This document shows, one piece after another, positions 1-11,456 of a stretch of 64,000 bases of DNA (the stretch's first letter is position 1; every line of letters starts with the position of its first letter). The notes below the pieces were generated by a model, which searched no databases, was not told where the DNA came from, and was given only the letters and a program-made list of their open reading frames with translations. Position numbers and translations under genes: made by a program. This DNA comes from Lethocerus indicus (lineage: Eukaryota; Arthropoda; Insecta; Hemiptera; Belostomatidae), in NCBI GenBank assembly GCA_019843655.1, contig JACDQD010000004.1:24873872-24937871 (forward strand). The letters run 5' to 3'.

Positions 1-720
1 CTTCAGGTCCTTCAGTGCTGATTAACATATGTCGAATTAGTCCTGCTACAGAAATTATATCCAAGGAGCCCGTTGGAATTAATATGCGGCCATTTATTAT
101 TTGGGCATACGTCCCATTTGACTGGTGGATGTTTTAACACCCAACCGACTTTCTGGCACCGGCGAAGCTCTTTTGATCGATCGTCATCGGAACGCCACTT
201 CGCTCGAGTGCGCCAAACATAAATCCACGGGAATTTGAAATATGAATCCAAACTCTCGAAACAACTCCAGGTAGAACTTTGATAAAATAGGGTTCAATGT
301 TCTTCCTTACTAAAGTTTAGCGCTTAATCCACCTAAATCGTCTACAACCGATCACCCATACTTGTCCATATAATCTGGAGAAATGTGTGTCTGGACAGGT
401 TACGTATATGTAACTATTTTTATCTACTGTTATGCTTCATCCCACTATACCAAGTTAATAATAACTTTAGAATTTGAACATTTGTCCGACGATAGTGTGT
501 TAAGCCTTATAAATCTAAGGCGCCTGTTTGCTGGTTGTTTCTTATCAAAATAACCATTTTAATAATTAATTTTGTCATTGTAGTCACAACGACCGGTAGT
601 GATAAAATTGAAACCAAATGTCAATAAAATATCTGCACGCTATGTGATATTAATTAATCGAATTAAACTTTAACAACATTTAGATCTACTGTCTACAATC
701 GGTATATTTAGACTGACGTA
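1..720. other. AT-rich non-coding stretch
   Basis: No gene is recognised here. The only sizeable open frame is on the minus strand at 12-251 (79 codons). It has no family resemblance and no splice-site support, and it coincides with a slightly GC-richer patch, so it is probably chance. From about 400 to 720 the sequence is strongly AT-rich with many TAAT/ATTA cores but no ordered motif. Confidence 0.5.
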
Positions 721-722
721 CT

Positions 723-1031
723 TTGCAATTGAATCACGAAATATTCTTTTTCACTGTTGAGTTGTTTGCAAACGTTCAGTATTTTCTCCCGTGTCGTCTG
801 CACCAAGTCCACTGGCTACGAGGAACTGGTTATTCGGTTGCCACAGTGACGGCCCACGTTTGTAAGAAACAACATGGCGTCGGCATGTGTTTCTATTTTA
901 GTGGGACATGTGCTAATGTGGCTGTGAACGCTCCGGCTCTCCGGGCTGCGGACATTATCCATCCACTACTAACTTATAGTTCCGGGATATTTATTTTTTC
1001 CTATTCATTAATAGTGCCGTTGATAAACGAG
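723..1031 (+). other. Open frame ending at a strong splice-donor-like site
   Basis: The plus-strand frame is open from 723 to 1118 (131 codons, beginning at a TTG, so no natural ATG start). At 1032 it runs into GAG|GTAAGT, a near-consensus 5' splice site, so an internal exon ending at 1031 can be imagined. The predicted peptide is rich in hydrophobic and aromatic residues in its last 35 positions (a possible membrane segment, SGIFIFSYSLIVPLI). Against it, there is no convincing pyrimidine-tract acceptor upstream, codon third positions are mixed, and a GGTAAGT heptamer is expected about four times by chance in this window. An AACATGGCG motif lies inside it at 871-879. I do not recognise a family. 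Confidence 0.12.
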
Positions 1032-1561
1032 GTAAGTTGGAGGGTTGGCGTCGGCGGTTTAATCGCAATATTTATTATTTGGCCCAATCGTAGGATAATA
1101 ATTTGCATTAGTAAATAAATGTAGCTTTTAGTCGCGTGGTTAACTGTCCATCGCAACAGAGAAACGCAGGAGATAAATTAATGTACCAAAATGAATATAA
1201 TTAAATATTGATGTATAACCAAGTGGTCGGACTGAGGATTGCCAGCGGGACGAAGGTTTGCCAATGGTAAGACAATCTGATAACGATGGATTGAAAAACA
1301 AATTCAAATGAGATAAAAAGAATGTTGAAAAAAATTTAGTAATTTGTGGCGTGGTCACGGTTCTGCAGTAACGCGGGCCTAAAAATAGAAGTCCCATCTG
1401 GTTTTGACTGGATAATAAAAAATTGTTCGAACCTGCCGCCTACCGCTTTTCCTTACCGATTTGCACAGTTCATAACGGTAACAAACATGACAAATTTAAA
1501 CAAAATTTTGTATTCGTAAGAGTAGGCTGAAAAAAGTGCCTCGGTTGTAGATTTTGGGCCG
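1032..1561. other. Non-coding, nothing recognised
   Basis: The stretch is AT-rich with a short minus frame at 1140-1397 (85 codons, no motif) that I regard as chance. Base composition rises in GC near 1550-1610, where a palindrome sits. Confidence 0.5.
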
Positions 1562-1573
1562 GGAACCGGTTCC
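1562..1573. repeat. Perfect 12-bp palindrome
   Basis: GGAACCGGTTCC is a perfect inverted repeat in a locally GC-rich patch, flanked by GGG on both sides. Such sites suit a dimeric DNA-binding protein; the ACCGGTT core resembles the Grainyhead/CP2 type consensus. A single site like this can arise by chance. Confidence 0.4.
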
Positions 1574-1689
1574 TGGGCTCTAACGGTCGGGCTCCGATGT
1601 CTCTCTTGCGGTCAGACCCTAAAGGTGTGTGTTACATAAAAGAACCAACGGAAATTGATCAGGCCAATTCAAAAGATGATATAGTCGAT

Positions 1690-1694
<5 letters not shown>

Positions 1695-1738
<44 letters not shown>

Positions 1739-1740
1739 TA
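1695..1740. repeat. (TA)n microsatellite
   Basis: An uninterrupted TA dinucleotide run covers 1695-1732, then one C interruption and a short TA tail. A simple repeat of this purity is typical of animal non-coding DNA and is likely length-variable. Confidence 0.95.
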
Positions 1741-4061
1741 ATTACTATAAACAAAGAATATAGTCTGTATTGACTTATTAAAATCCGCTAATCCGATAAT
1801 AGCGAAAGGTATACGCATAATCCGTCTGGATGATAACAGTAAATATGATCACCATATCTCCTTTCTGTACTCCTTGTTTCGGTCTCTTATAATCACTTGC
1901 GGTCGATTTCAGTCAGTTTCGGTCAATTTTCACAAAAGTGATCACAACCCACCAAAATTAACCTAAGTAAAACTGTTCAATTTTTTTTTTCTAAGGTTTT
2001 GCTATTTCATTTTCCAACTAAATAATTTATGCGCACGCAACACGCAAGACAAATAGGTCCATCATATTAAACACACCACGCACGGCAGTGTTATAAACCA
2101 TGTACAGAACGAATACGCACACACAAAACAGTCATCTGTGTTCGCATGCACCTATACCCCATGGGCCGGGGACCTCGCCCCCAGACCTTTACCCGAACCG
2201 AACACATGTGCACACCACACAGCACATTATAAACCACAAAACATAAGTGTATGAAACCTCTTCGTAACACAAACAACACCGAATCCTTGCGATCTTCCAT
2301 CTCCATTAGCTCATTTCGTCTTGTGCTTTTTCATTGGAACTCTGAAAGTGCAAGAAGTCCAACGTCGATCCGGAGGGACGACAGATATTGAAATTTCAGA
2401 TACAAGATATTGTTTGACGAGGAAATTTGTCCGGTCGCTTCCCGAATACGTTAGCGGTCAGCGTCGGACACTCATCAGTAACCAAATGTAATACAGCGCA
2501 TTAGTGGCTCCCGTGTGCCCCTAATAAATATTCTAGCAGGAGTTATTTAACTTTACAAATGCTCGGAGGAAGCGTTTGGGGGTCGGGCACCACCAGAGTT
2601 TTTGCTTAAAATGTAACCACCCCATTGGAATAATAATGCCTCCGGCGTCATTGACATTTAACCCCGTTTCCTCCGCGTTTCGACCTTAAAGGAAACCGTG
2701 TCAACATCGGAAATAATGAATTCGTGCGCCTACAATTTACTTAAAAGTGAAACACTGCACGAATCGGTCTTAAGAAGTTAGTTACTGTAGTTAACTGGGG
2801 AATATTTCAATTTTTTTATTATATCGTACCACCTGTCCCTCGTTATCTTGTCCCAAGTCCCTAATTATATTTGCACATTTGAAATAAATTCTAACATAAA
2901 ACAGTTGCTTCTAGCGTCCGTTCGTTATTTCAAATACTACCATTGGAAACAGTGTAATAAGAAAAATGTAATCGGGATATTTTTAAGACATACCGTCTAA
3001 GACAACCCATGTTTGGACCGCAGTAGGATGTTTCAAATTTTCTCTATTCCACCGAATGCAAGTTGCGATTTGAAACATCAAAATAATAGATAATCTCTCG
3101 ATCCAAAAATAGGCAAAACTTTCAACGTGGTGGATAATTTAGGCTATGGATTGGGTAACCTTATTTGAGGTCTATCGGTCAGTGTATCTGGGAACACTGA
3201 AGTATTCGGAGGTCTGTTGTGCGTCGGGGGGGACCGAAACGGGGCCCATAAAAGACCACTGGGGCCGGCCAAATATGGACCAGCGACTAGCTCTGTCACT
3301 CTCCATAAATCACAGTAGTTTACAGTTGTGATCACTGTAACTCAGAATTACAGGCTCAGCGGTCTCCGCCATAATATAACGCAGTCCCGATCTGATAAGC
3401 GCGGCGCCCAGGACTCGGCATTTAGCTCGGGCCCAGTCCTATTACCCGAGAAAAGAATTCAGCGGTGCTTTATGGTACATGCGTCCGGCGTGTAAGCAGT
3501 CTTCGAGAGAGAGGGCACAAATCAGATAGCGACGAATAAATCAGATACCCGGCCGCAACGGTAATGTAAGAAACGAGGTAAATAATACGCGTTACCACTT
3601 GAAATATGTGGCAAACAAAATTTATTTGTTCCGGCTTATTTACTCTGTTTTCAAAACTAGAAAACATAAAAAGTTCTACGTACAAAATGATAGACACTTG
3701 TAATTTTCATCTACTCCTGCCAGGAGTAATGCCACCGTTAGTAATGCAGGGCCAATGAAATATCGACAATATAGACGAATATTTTCAAATACACCAACCG
3801 TGCGCCATCAGCGAATACGTACTATCAAATGCAAGTATATACTGACGTATATGTGCGATGATAGTCCTGACACGAGGCGGTAAACCGAACCGGACCTACT
3901 TTCTACATGTAATTGTACATTACAATAAAATAACAAATTTAGGTCCACAACAAATTACCTTCGCCAATGAAGGTTGAAATGTATTGAAAACCACGGAACA
4001 AGTTGTCCGTTTGGTCAATTGATATTGGGATGATCAAACGAGTGAAACTTCTAAGGTATCC
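1741..4061. other. Non-coding stretch without recognised genes
   Basis: A short cluster of CGGTC-like steps lies at 1900-1930. A GC-richer patch at 2570-2700 contains several GCC/CGG blocks but no open frame of note. Around 3200-3430 the sequence becomes GC-rich (GGGGGGACC, GGGGCC) with short overlapping frames on both strands (3144-3335 and 3146-3331), the usual effect of local GC. Nothing else is recognisable. Confidence 0.45.
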
Positions 4062-4274
4062 TTAATTTAATTTTCGTCGCATTCGGTCCGGTAATTCTAT
4101 AGAATATTTCTCATCATTGTAAAGGAATTGAAGTGAACGGCCGTCATAAACAATACACGGGATAGAATCCTTGAGCCCGGGTATCTGGACGGCATATAAA
4201 TCTCGAGGGACGAAAATGTGTCGGCCATTACCCAATTTACCGCGGGACAGATAACGCCCCCTTCTTTTCTGCAA
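4062..4274 (-). other. Unassigned minus-strand open frame, 70 codons
   Basis: The peptide has a balanced, protein-like composition: a basic N-terminus, alternating hydrophobic residues in the middle and a charged C-terminus ending ELPDRMRRKLN before TAA. I do not recognise a family. There is no clear acceptor or start context, and 70 codons is within what chance gives in 64 kb. It is listed only because the composition is unusually even; it could be a fragment of an old coding element. Confidence 0.1.
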
Positions 4275-4869
4275 TTCAAAATCGGAAGAGGTAGCCGGGC
4301 GTTATTTGTGACCCCGGGATGTACAACCGTAAATCAGCCCGAGCTTGAAATCAGGACGTCAAATTGTCTTTTTTAAATTAATCACCGCATTATGCCGAGC
4401 CTCAATTCGGTTCGCTTCGCTCTCCTGTTCACACGACAACGCTACTCGACATTTGGTCGCGGCGGCGACAATTTTTAAGAACTCTAAGACAGCCGTTCGT
4501 GCGCGTAAGAATATAAGAAAAAAGTAATTTATTTATTAAAACAAATTAATAGTTATTAATGATTTATAAAACAGGTTCTTCACAATTATACGCACAGTGC
4601 AAAAATAATTCATAATAGGTCAAACTATTACCGTTTCCTGTCTGCATTATGAGCTCACCTGTTTTCAGGAAAATAACCAATTTATTAAGGATTTTGTTTA
4701 ATTAATTTTCATTCTCGATGCCACCTGTGAAATTTTCGCAGTCAATACCGCGTGGCGACTGCTTGTTTAAACGTAACTTCTGAACTAATTTTTCTACTTC
4801 ATCGGGAGCTCATATTGGACGTCGGTTCCTCGTTAGGAATATACGCGAATCATCGTGTATAGACGTTTT
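4275..4869. other. Non-coding, AT-rich
   Basis: A short TTG-started plus frame at 4345-4527 has no recognisable content. AT-rich sequence with repeated TTAATTA-type cores occupies 4520-4740. Confidence 0.45.
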
Positions 4870-5335
4870 CCTCCCCTATCCCCGTTCGGGCACCTGGAGG
4901 CGCATTCGAGTCGTCTACCGAATTCATTGAGAGGGGGATAAGTTCATGCCGGGCGGACTCTTTATTTACAAGCGGACTGGCGTCCTTTGCCGTAGGATAA
5001 CGGGTCGGCGTTAGCCGGCCGCCGGGGCCAAGTTTCCTTCCAGGGAAGAGCCGCTCGCTAATTCAGGACTGGTGGGGGCCGACGCGGATAAGAAAGAGGG
5101 TGGAAGAAAAAAGCGACCGGAGTGATTCACAAGTTTCACCGGGACTTCACCAGCCGGCCGGTGGAGGACCGCTCCCGGGACACTCCTTTTACGGGCCGAC
5201 TATGACGGCTCCGCCCGAACCCAAACTGTTTCTTACACTGCCCTGGAAATGACCGAGATACAGGAAATAAGAAATAATATTTGCCCCTGCTCCCGTTTTC
5301 TTTTCTCCCCTCTACTCCAGACAACCGCTATTCGG
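4870..5335. other. GC-rich island
   Basis: About 460 bases are clearly richer in G and C than the flanks, with blocks such as GCCGGCCGCCGGGGCC near 5015-5030 and GCCGGCCGG near 5155. GATAAG-type motifs occur (for example at 5086). The minus frame at 5136-5324 is low-value. The islands in this window could be enhancers, promoters or first exons; nothing here shows which. Confidence 0.4.
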
Positions 5336-5363
5336 GTGCTCTATATTTTTTTACAATAAGAAA

Positions 5364-5379
5364 GGAGATATATATCTCC
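5364..5379. repeat. Perfect 16-bp palindrome
   Basis: GGAGATATATATCTCC is exactly self-complementary. It could extrude as a small cruciform, or it may simply be a (TA)n core with matched flanks. Confidence 0.5.
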
Positions 5380-5467
5380 ATACGGCTATGTGATAAGATC
5401 AATTTAATATATTAAAACCATACAAAACATTTCCGCAATGAAAGACCCAAACTTCTTTCCATCAAAA

Positions 5468-5650
5468 GATGCAGAATCGTATCGGGTTAACGAATCCGCA
5501 AATCGTTTACAAACATCTTGCTGTCAAATTGCGAGAACAAGTTTTTATTTTGTAACCAAATATTGAAAGAAAATGTTGAAATTTTTGAAAGAATTATTAT
5601 TTAATCGGTCCCTGTTGTCGCGGTATATTTATGTATTTTCAGAATAATTC
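5468..5650 (+). repeat. Dispersed repeat family 1, copy A
   Basis: This copy aligns by eye with copies near 22374 and 29072. Shared landmarks in order are GCAGAATCG, then a GTTTACGAATC-like block (here GTTAACGAATCC), AAATCGTTTACAA, CATCTTG and AATTGCGAGAA. After these come ATATTGAAAGAAAATG and GTTGTCGCGGTAT followed by a T-rich stretch. All copies lie in the same orientation. No terminal repeats, poly(A) tail or coding capacity are seen, so the class is unknown (old SINE, MITE fragment or conserved non-coding element). Confidence 0.6.
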
Positions 5651-7058
5651 TTCCTTATTTCATTCTTACATGATACATATTTGTGAAATATACTTTTCAA
5701 AGACTTTGTGCACGAATGTATTTATTGATATATTTATGGTGCACCTCGGTTAAATGTAGATCAAACGTTTTAGTGCCCGATATATTTTCCGAACAACAAA
5801 CGGAAGATATAAAGGTCAAGATATATGTGGGAAGGCCATTTTTTAGGGTGAGCTTTTTGCGGTTCTTTCGCGTCATTTTACTTCTCCTTTTGATGAAATA
5901 CTGCGTTAAGTCGATATGACCTGAAATTGCCTAGGCATGAAAACCCGAGACTGTATTCATATACATGTTTCCTATAGGACCACTTCAAATTTCTACCAAC
6001 CGAGCCGGGGCATTAGTTTCAAAATGTATCACGAGTTGATCGTGCGATTATCCTGAAGAATTCAATCGAAACACGCAGTGTAATTAAAGAATTACATTAA
6101 AATCACGTGGGATAGTCCGTAAAATTACTACATAAAACAATAAGACTGAGTCCATTGGTAGCAAAATAATATTCCGAAATAAAGGGCGGGTTAATCATTC
6201 TATGGTGATATATGTTAAAAACAATGTATATTCGTAACATTAATTTAAAATATGTTTGAGGCTCGCAGATTGAGAGAGCAGGGACTAGGTTTTGGGTAAT
6301 AGGAAGGATATTTGGATATCGGTGTTGGTTGGTTATCTCTTGTTAGGGAGGAAGTGGAGGGCTGATATGGCTGCGACATCCTCCCTCTCCAATCCCCCAC
6401 GCTTTCGCCCTCCCGGATTTCCTCCTTTCCATACTTCAATGTCTCAACCACAGTTGTCAAACCCCACTGATCTCTATTGTGTCAACAACCTCGTCGAACA
6501 ACATTTAGCTTGACAGGTTTCTTATAATTATGATTCCATTGTTTTGCCAGAGCCTATTTGAATGTAGGCGACAACAAATTATGAAACGCTCAGAGCATAA
6601 GTAGAAATGTACCCCAATTGTATCAAATCTAAGTCTAAGTACTACCGAAAATAGTAAGAAACAGAAACCAATCTCAAGCGTTGAGAAAACGGTAAGGGTA
6701 ATAATATTGGGAACGTTTGGTCTGACCCCTGGATAAATAGTGTGAAAAAGAGTCTTTACCTAATTCATAATTTTTATTCCAAACGATATTTCGAATTATT
6801 CCAATAAATATAATATAATTTCACGCTTTATCCATTGCTTAATATGTTAGGTAAGCACAAGCAGTATTATAATAATCAATAATAGCAAGGGTTGACTAAG
6901 GGAGAACTTGAATTTATTTGGGCCGGGTCTATTGATTCAGCCAATTAAATATAAACGAAGTCAGAGATGATACCAATGATCAGAATGCAAAGCGGATAAA
7001 GTTGAACTTCCTGCTTGTGGAACCCCCTCCGGTTGGGTACCCTGCCCATTCATCCGCC
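5651..7058. other. Non-coding stretch
   Basis: AT-rich sequence with a mild C/T- and G-rich patch at 6300-6430. Overlapping short frames on both strands there (6245-6460 minus, 6292-6513 plus) have no recognisable motif. From 6520 to 7000 I see nothing. Confidence 0.45.
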
Positions 7059-7448
7059 CTACAATCTCAACGCTTCCTGTCCGTAGACCCTCAGCCGCCG
7101 ACAGACAGAACGAAACGTGTGCCTTCTTAATAGTGAAATGCCCGTTTCACCGGGATCATCATTGTATGCCACAGAGGATAAATCCTTTGAGTACCGTGAG
7201 AACGGGAGAGCTTTTGACGAACAATCCTTGTAACTTGTATCTACCGGTTTGTTTGTTAACGAGTAATAAAAAAATATAAATAACGCACGATAGATGTCCC
7301 CGTAAAAATTAAATATTAGTTGTTCGAATTGTGCGTTTATAAATATAGGACGATGGCCTTTATACTTCATTCCAAACCATTGAGTAATCGACCGTGTTAC
7401 GAGTTCTCTCAACGACGACCAATTCAAAAAACGTTCTCGTATAAACAT
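7059..7448 (-). other. Unassigned minus-strand open frame, 129 codons
   Basis: One of the longest frames in the window. The predicted peptide has a mixed composition with a hydrophobic aromatic run in the middle (ALFIFFYYSL) and a basic C-terminus. I recognise no domain, the start choice is arbitrary and no flanking splice sites stand out. In AT-rich sequence a frame this long is unusual but not impossible by chance over six frames and 64 kb. It may be a decayed coding element. Confidence 0.1.
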
Positions 7449-7532
7449 AAAAACCGCGAGCAGGAAGACAGAAACGTCGGCGGTAGGAATATTAAATCTC
7501 TTATTTTTTTTTTCTATAGGACGGTGACGTAA

Positions 7533-9380
7533 CGTCGGTTCTGCTAATCAAACGCGACAGTTGCGACCGATAGGCTCCTGGCAGATGTTTTTAGCGAATG
7601 TAGCTTCACTTTAACAAACACTTTGTAACTAATGGTTGTTACTTGCGAAGTGACCTCACGCCTCATCTGGGGGCTTTAACTCGGATTTTCTCCAATTATA
7701 ATCCTGATGACGAATGCTTAACTTAGACTATGAGTTCAGTTTAGGCCTTATTCTGTACCGGGGAGAAAGTCTCGAGTCATGCGGGTCTTCCATTACGCTA
7801 CGCCTTCCTTCATGGACGACGCACAACATGATACGGATATCATAAAGTGTTATTAAATAAATGCCGACATTTTCGAATGAGATTCGAAATTTCATTCTGA
7901 AATTATCTTCAAATAATTCTACGATTGATTTCAGATTTGGATAATGCTCTTTGCCATACACAAATTGAGTTTAAACGAATCGAGTTTTTTAACTTTATGC
8001 TCAGATTAAACAATGAACGGAAGAGGTCTTAGTTCGATCATCTTGCGAGAGATGGCGTATCGTTCTTGTTGGAACAGTGAACAAGTAAATGCCGCAGTGC
8101 ACTAAATTAAACCTAAATGGGTTGACAGTCCTACTATCGACAAACACGGTCATTAGGAGTTTCAAACTAGCTGCGTATTCGTTCGATTATGTAATATGAT
8201 CGCACTAATGTTTATTATTAAAAATTAAGCAATTAAACTGCAGTGTTACAAAGTTATTTGGTGTGACTATACAACGTTCCACCTGATATGTAATGTACTG
8301 TATTCGTTTATTTATTTTCAACATCGTTATGATATACCCGATATCAATTAACAAAATTTATTTATAGAGTAATATATAACGAGAATATTAAACCGGTCTC
8401 TCTTTACGCTTTTTACCCCCCGTTAAGAAAATGTATACCTTTCAGAAATTCTGACCACAGTTTACAATGAGTTCCGAACATTATAGTATGTAGAAATTGA
8501 CGAATTTCAGGGATTGGTATTATAACAGAAGAAAAAGGTCTTAAAATCATTCAATATAATCTCCTTCTATCTCGTTGCTCCTATTCTCTCTATAAGTTGC
8601 TTCTATCTCGTGTAACGAATGGAGGTTTCCGTAATAACAGCGTGACTACCGAATACGTGCTCAGATCGCGTTGCTTACCCCTCGATTTAATACTACTGCC
8701 AGCAAGTCGTAAGTGGTACTTCTTGCAGCACTCATATTCAAATCGCTCACGGCGTAATAGATACAACTGGCGAAGAATGTGTGGACACATTGTGATGTTG
8801 AAGAAGGCACCATGACGCACTCCCATTCGCCGATGGCTGACTTATCTGAGGGCCGTGGTGGAACATGCACGGCATTTCGAATGCTCAGCTCTAGCCGGTC
8901 ACATCATCTGGTTTCATAACCAGATGTGTATTGTTTTTTATTACAATCTATCTGAGCTATTTTTAAGTCGGGTTATTTGGTTCTAGTAAGTGAGCGTACG
9001 GGCGAACATGAGGACTTGTCGCACGATCGTGAAACGTACTGGAGACATTTAAGATATTTACATTCAGTATTTATGTCACTACTGTCTCCGAGTGGATCTG
9101 ATTCGGTTTCTCGTTAGTGGCATTCTCGTTAGCACAGCACCAAATCATAGGGAGGACACAGAAGATTCCAAACCCCCGTAAACAAGTATCTGAAAGTACA
9201 CCGCTGTATTACTAAATGAAAGCGGAAAATCGGGACTGAACAAGAGACAGGGATAAGACTTATATAACGGAAAAGCCATGACTGGTATTCCGGATCCGGG
9301 ATTTTACTCAAGGTGGCAGGAATGCGAGACAGGTGTCGCCCAGAAGGAAGAACAGAGATATTCTAAATGGCCCTGTTAAG
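7533..9380. other. Non-coding stretch
   Basis: Several short frames (7728-7961 minus; 8590-8870 on both strands) overlap each other in a balanced-composition patch and carry no motifs. TA-rich sequence fills 8200-8400. No repeat or RNA gene is recognised. Confidence 0.45.
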
Positions 9381-9387
9381 AGCGAGC

Positions 9388-9430
<43 letters not shown>

Positions 9431-9466
9431 GGAGGGAGGGAGGGAGGGAGGGAGGGAGAGAGAGTA
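9381..9466 (+). repeat. Purine tract: (GA)n then (GGGA)n microsatellite
   Basis: About 85 bases are almost pure purine on the plus strand: a GA dinucleotide run (about 9395-9421), then AGGGAGAGAGGG, then about seven GGGA tetramers (9430-9458), then GA again. Homopurine mirror repeats like this can form triplex DNA, and GAGAG tracts are GAGA-factor type binding sites in insects. It may equally be just a variable microsatellite. Confidence 0.95.
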
Positions 9467-11221
9467 GACTGCATCTTGTGGGTATTAATATCAAGCGGGC
9501 GTCCTATTTATAGAAAGTGTCATAGCGTCTCTGGCTCTAGGTAAGGCGGGGAGAGGGAGCTCCGTGCTCCTTCCCCAGTAGGAACGTCAAACGCCCAACC
9601 GATTGGTTTCTCGAGATAAATTCAGTACATTATTCAACCGGTGTTTTGTTGGAATTCCGCGCCAGCCGATACCGCTTGCATCTCTATTGTCTGCCCCTCA
9701 GTTAATAAAAACCCGGGCTAACGTAAACCGCTAACGCAACGGAGCGTACAAGGATCTCAATTTTATGACTTGTCCGCCCCTTGAATTACGTCACCTACTG
9801 TACAGGACATATCTGAATGTCCATTCCATTCTATAGGTCGAATACTAGCTGTAGGGGGTGTAAAGAGTTGTGTAATATAAATTATACGCCTTATTGGGGA
9901 CTTTTAGTTATCGTTTTTGGAAACAGAATTCAGTTTCGAATATCAGTAATCGTCAGCCAACTCTGCTTAGGATTTCGATATTTGTAGTATGATTTTATAA
10001 TGATAAATTTTCTGCGATAATCAATAAAAAATTATGAAATTATTATTAATTCGATGAGCTTAGATAATTCAGTGGCTCATATATTTTTAATAATAATGTT
10101 AGTATTATTTTTGTAATTCAATTATTTTGTAATAAACTTATTCATCGGGAAAAACATGTTTTGTTTTCCCAAAAATACACATTTTATATTATGTTAAATA
10201 TATACTACTTTTAAATACAATAAAGGTACTCATTATAGTTACTATCTGGAGTGTTGCTAGGCATTATACTTTCTAGGATTGCGTTTCCTCTCATTCGTAT
10301 GGGAAATTGCTTAAGACAAATATATTGGCTATTCTAATCAGGTTGGTATGGACGTTTAAATGGCGTTTTATTAATGACACTAATGCTGGCGTACCATTGG
10401 GTTTTATCATTTTAAATCCCTGGTTGCCAACCGGATACGCCGTTGTGTAAGACAACCTTTATATAAAATAACAGGGATCGATATGTTTAAAATATGTCAT
10501 TCCATAACAACAAAAATTAACCCTAATTGAACTGAAGTATGATTCCTGAATTTAGCGCGACTGTACAAGATCCTGCGTATTTATTAAATTTGCAAATTTG
10601 ACCAGGCAGTTTGCTATGCTATCTGCATCGAAATAGAAAATGGATCGAAGCGAAGTTATTACAATGGGGAGGGAGTTCTAATGACATAAGTGATGGGAGG
10701 AGCCTGACACCTCCCGGTCGGGTGTCCTTGCCTCCGCTCCGGCTGGCAAACTTCCATGCCGATTTACCAATCCGCAAACCTACCAGCATTTAATGGGGAA
10801 AACGCCGGCAACATAAACCCAGTTGCATGTCGCAATATCTATTTATCTATCTGTATTTTGTATAGCTGGCCGATTAGGTTGCTCCTCTCTCTTTCTCGGC
10901 AACTGCTGATGTTCCATTAGCTTCAGCAACGTTGATCTTCCGGTAGGATTTGAAAACAGGAACAATAATAACAGAATTTATAACACTAATGAAATCTCAA
11001 GAGAAATGAATAAATATTGAGAGAATAGTTGTCACTTGTAAAACATATCGTTGGCCGATTGCAAGTGACAAATGTTCAACGCGGACTCGGGACGAATCCT
11101 GCACTACTTAGTCCTTTGTTCTGTTGCGGGGTCGCAAGGTCTTAGTTTATTGCCTTTCAGGCTGCCGCGCCCACTACATCCAGCCCCCTATCCCGCCTCC
11201 TTATTCTTGAGGGACAGTCCT
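9467..11221. other. Non-coding stretch
   Basis: A moderately GC-rich patch runs from 9480 to 9790; GCTCTAG|GTAAGG near 9537 resembles a splice donor but no exon frame fits. A very AT-rich block covers 9940-10240. A small GC-rich patch at 10680-10760 contains the short inverted repeat GACACC...GGTGTC. At 11160-11220 the sequence becomes C-rich just upstream of a possible core promoter. Confidence 0.4.
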
Positions 11222-11256
11222 TATAAAACTCTTCTGTACATCTAACGCTCAGCCCA
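11222..11256 (+). promoter_or_regulatory. Candidate core promoter: TATA box plus initiator
   Basis: TATAAAA at 11222-11228 is followed by CTCAGCC, whose A falls at 11251. That is 29 bases downstream of the first T, close to the usual TATA-to-start spacing of about 30. The upstream flank (11160-11220) is C-rich. The arrangement would start transcription to the right, toward the ATG at 11325 and a GTAAGT donor at 11457. Both motifs are short and individually common. Confidence 0.25.
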
Positions 11257-11324
11257 GTCTGGATTACTGCCTCCTACAACTGTAGAGATCTATTCCAGAC
11301 CACCGTCAGTAACAATGCGTTAGT

Positions 11325-11456
11325 ATGGATTCGCACTGCAGCACTGTTACATTGTTACAGTTCTTGATCTATTCATGTACAATGGAGACATACCATTTTG
11401 TACAGTGCACACCGGCGATACTGAATGCATATAATGAAATTATTTATTCTATCCGG
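11325..11456 (+). CDS. Candidate 5' coding exon, 44 codons, unknown protein
   Basis: The ATG at 11325 has A at -3 and G at +4, a strong initiation context, and an in-frame TAA lies just upstream at 11310-11312. The frame stays open for 44 codons to ATC CGG, directly followed by GTAAGT at 11457, a near-consensus donor; it then closes about 16 codons into the putative intron. A three-codon upstream frame (ATG CGT TAG, 11315-11323) lies in the putative leader. The peptide is a short hydrophobic N-terminal part followed by ETYHFVQCTPAILNAYNEII. No family is recognised. Promoter, start and donor fit one another, but each could be chance and no second exon was identified. Confidence 0.2.
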
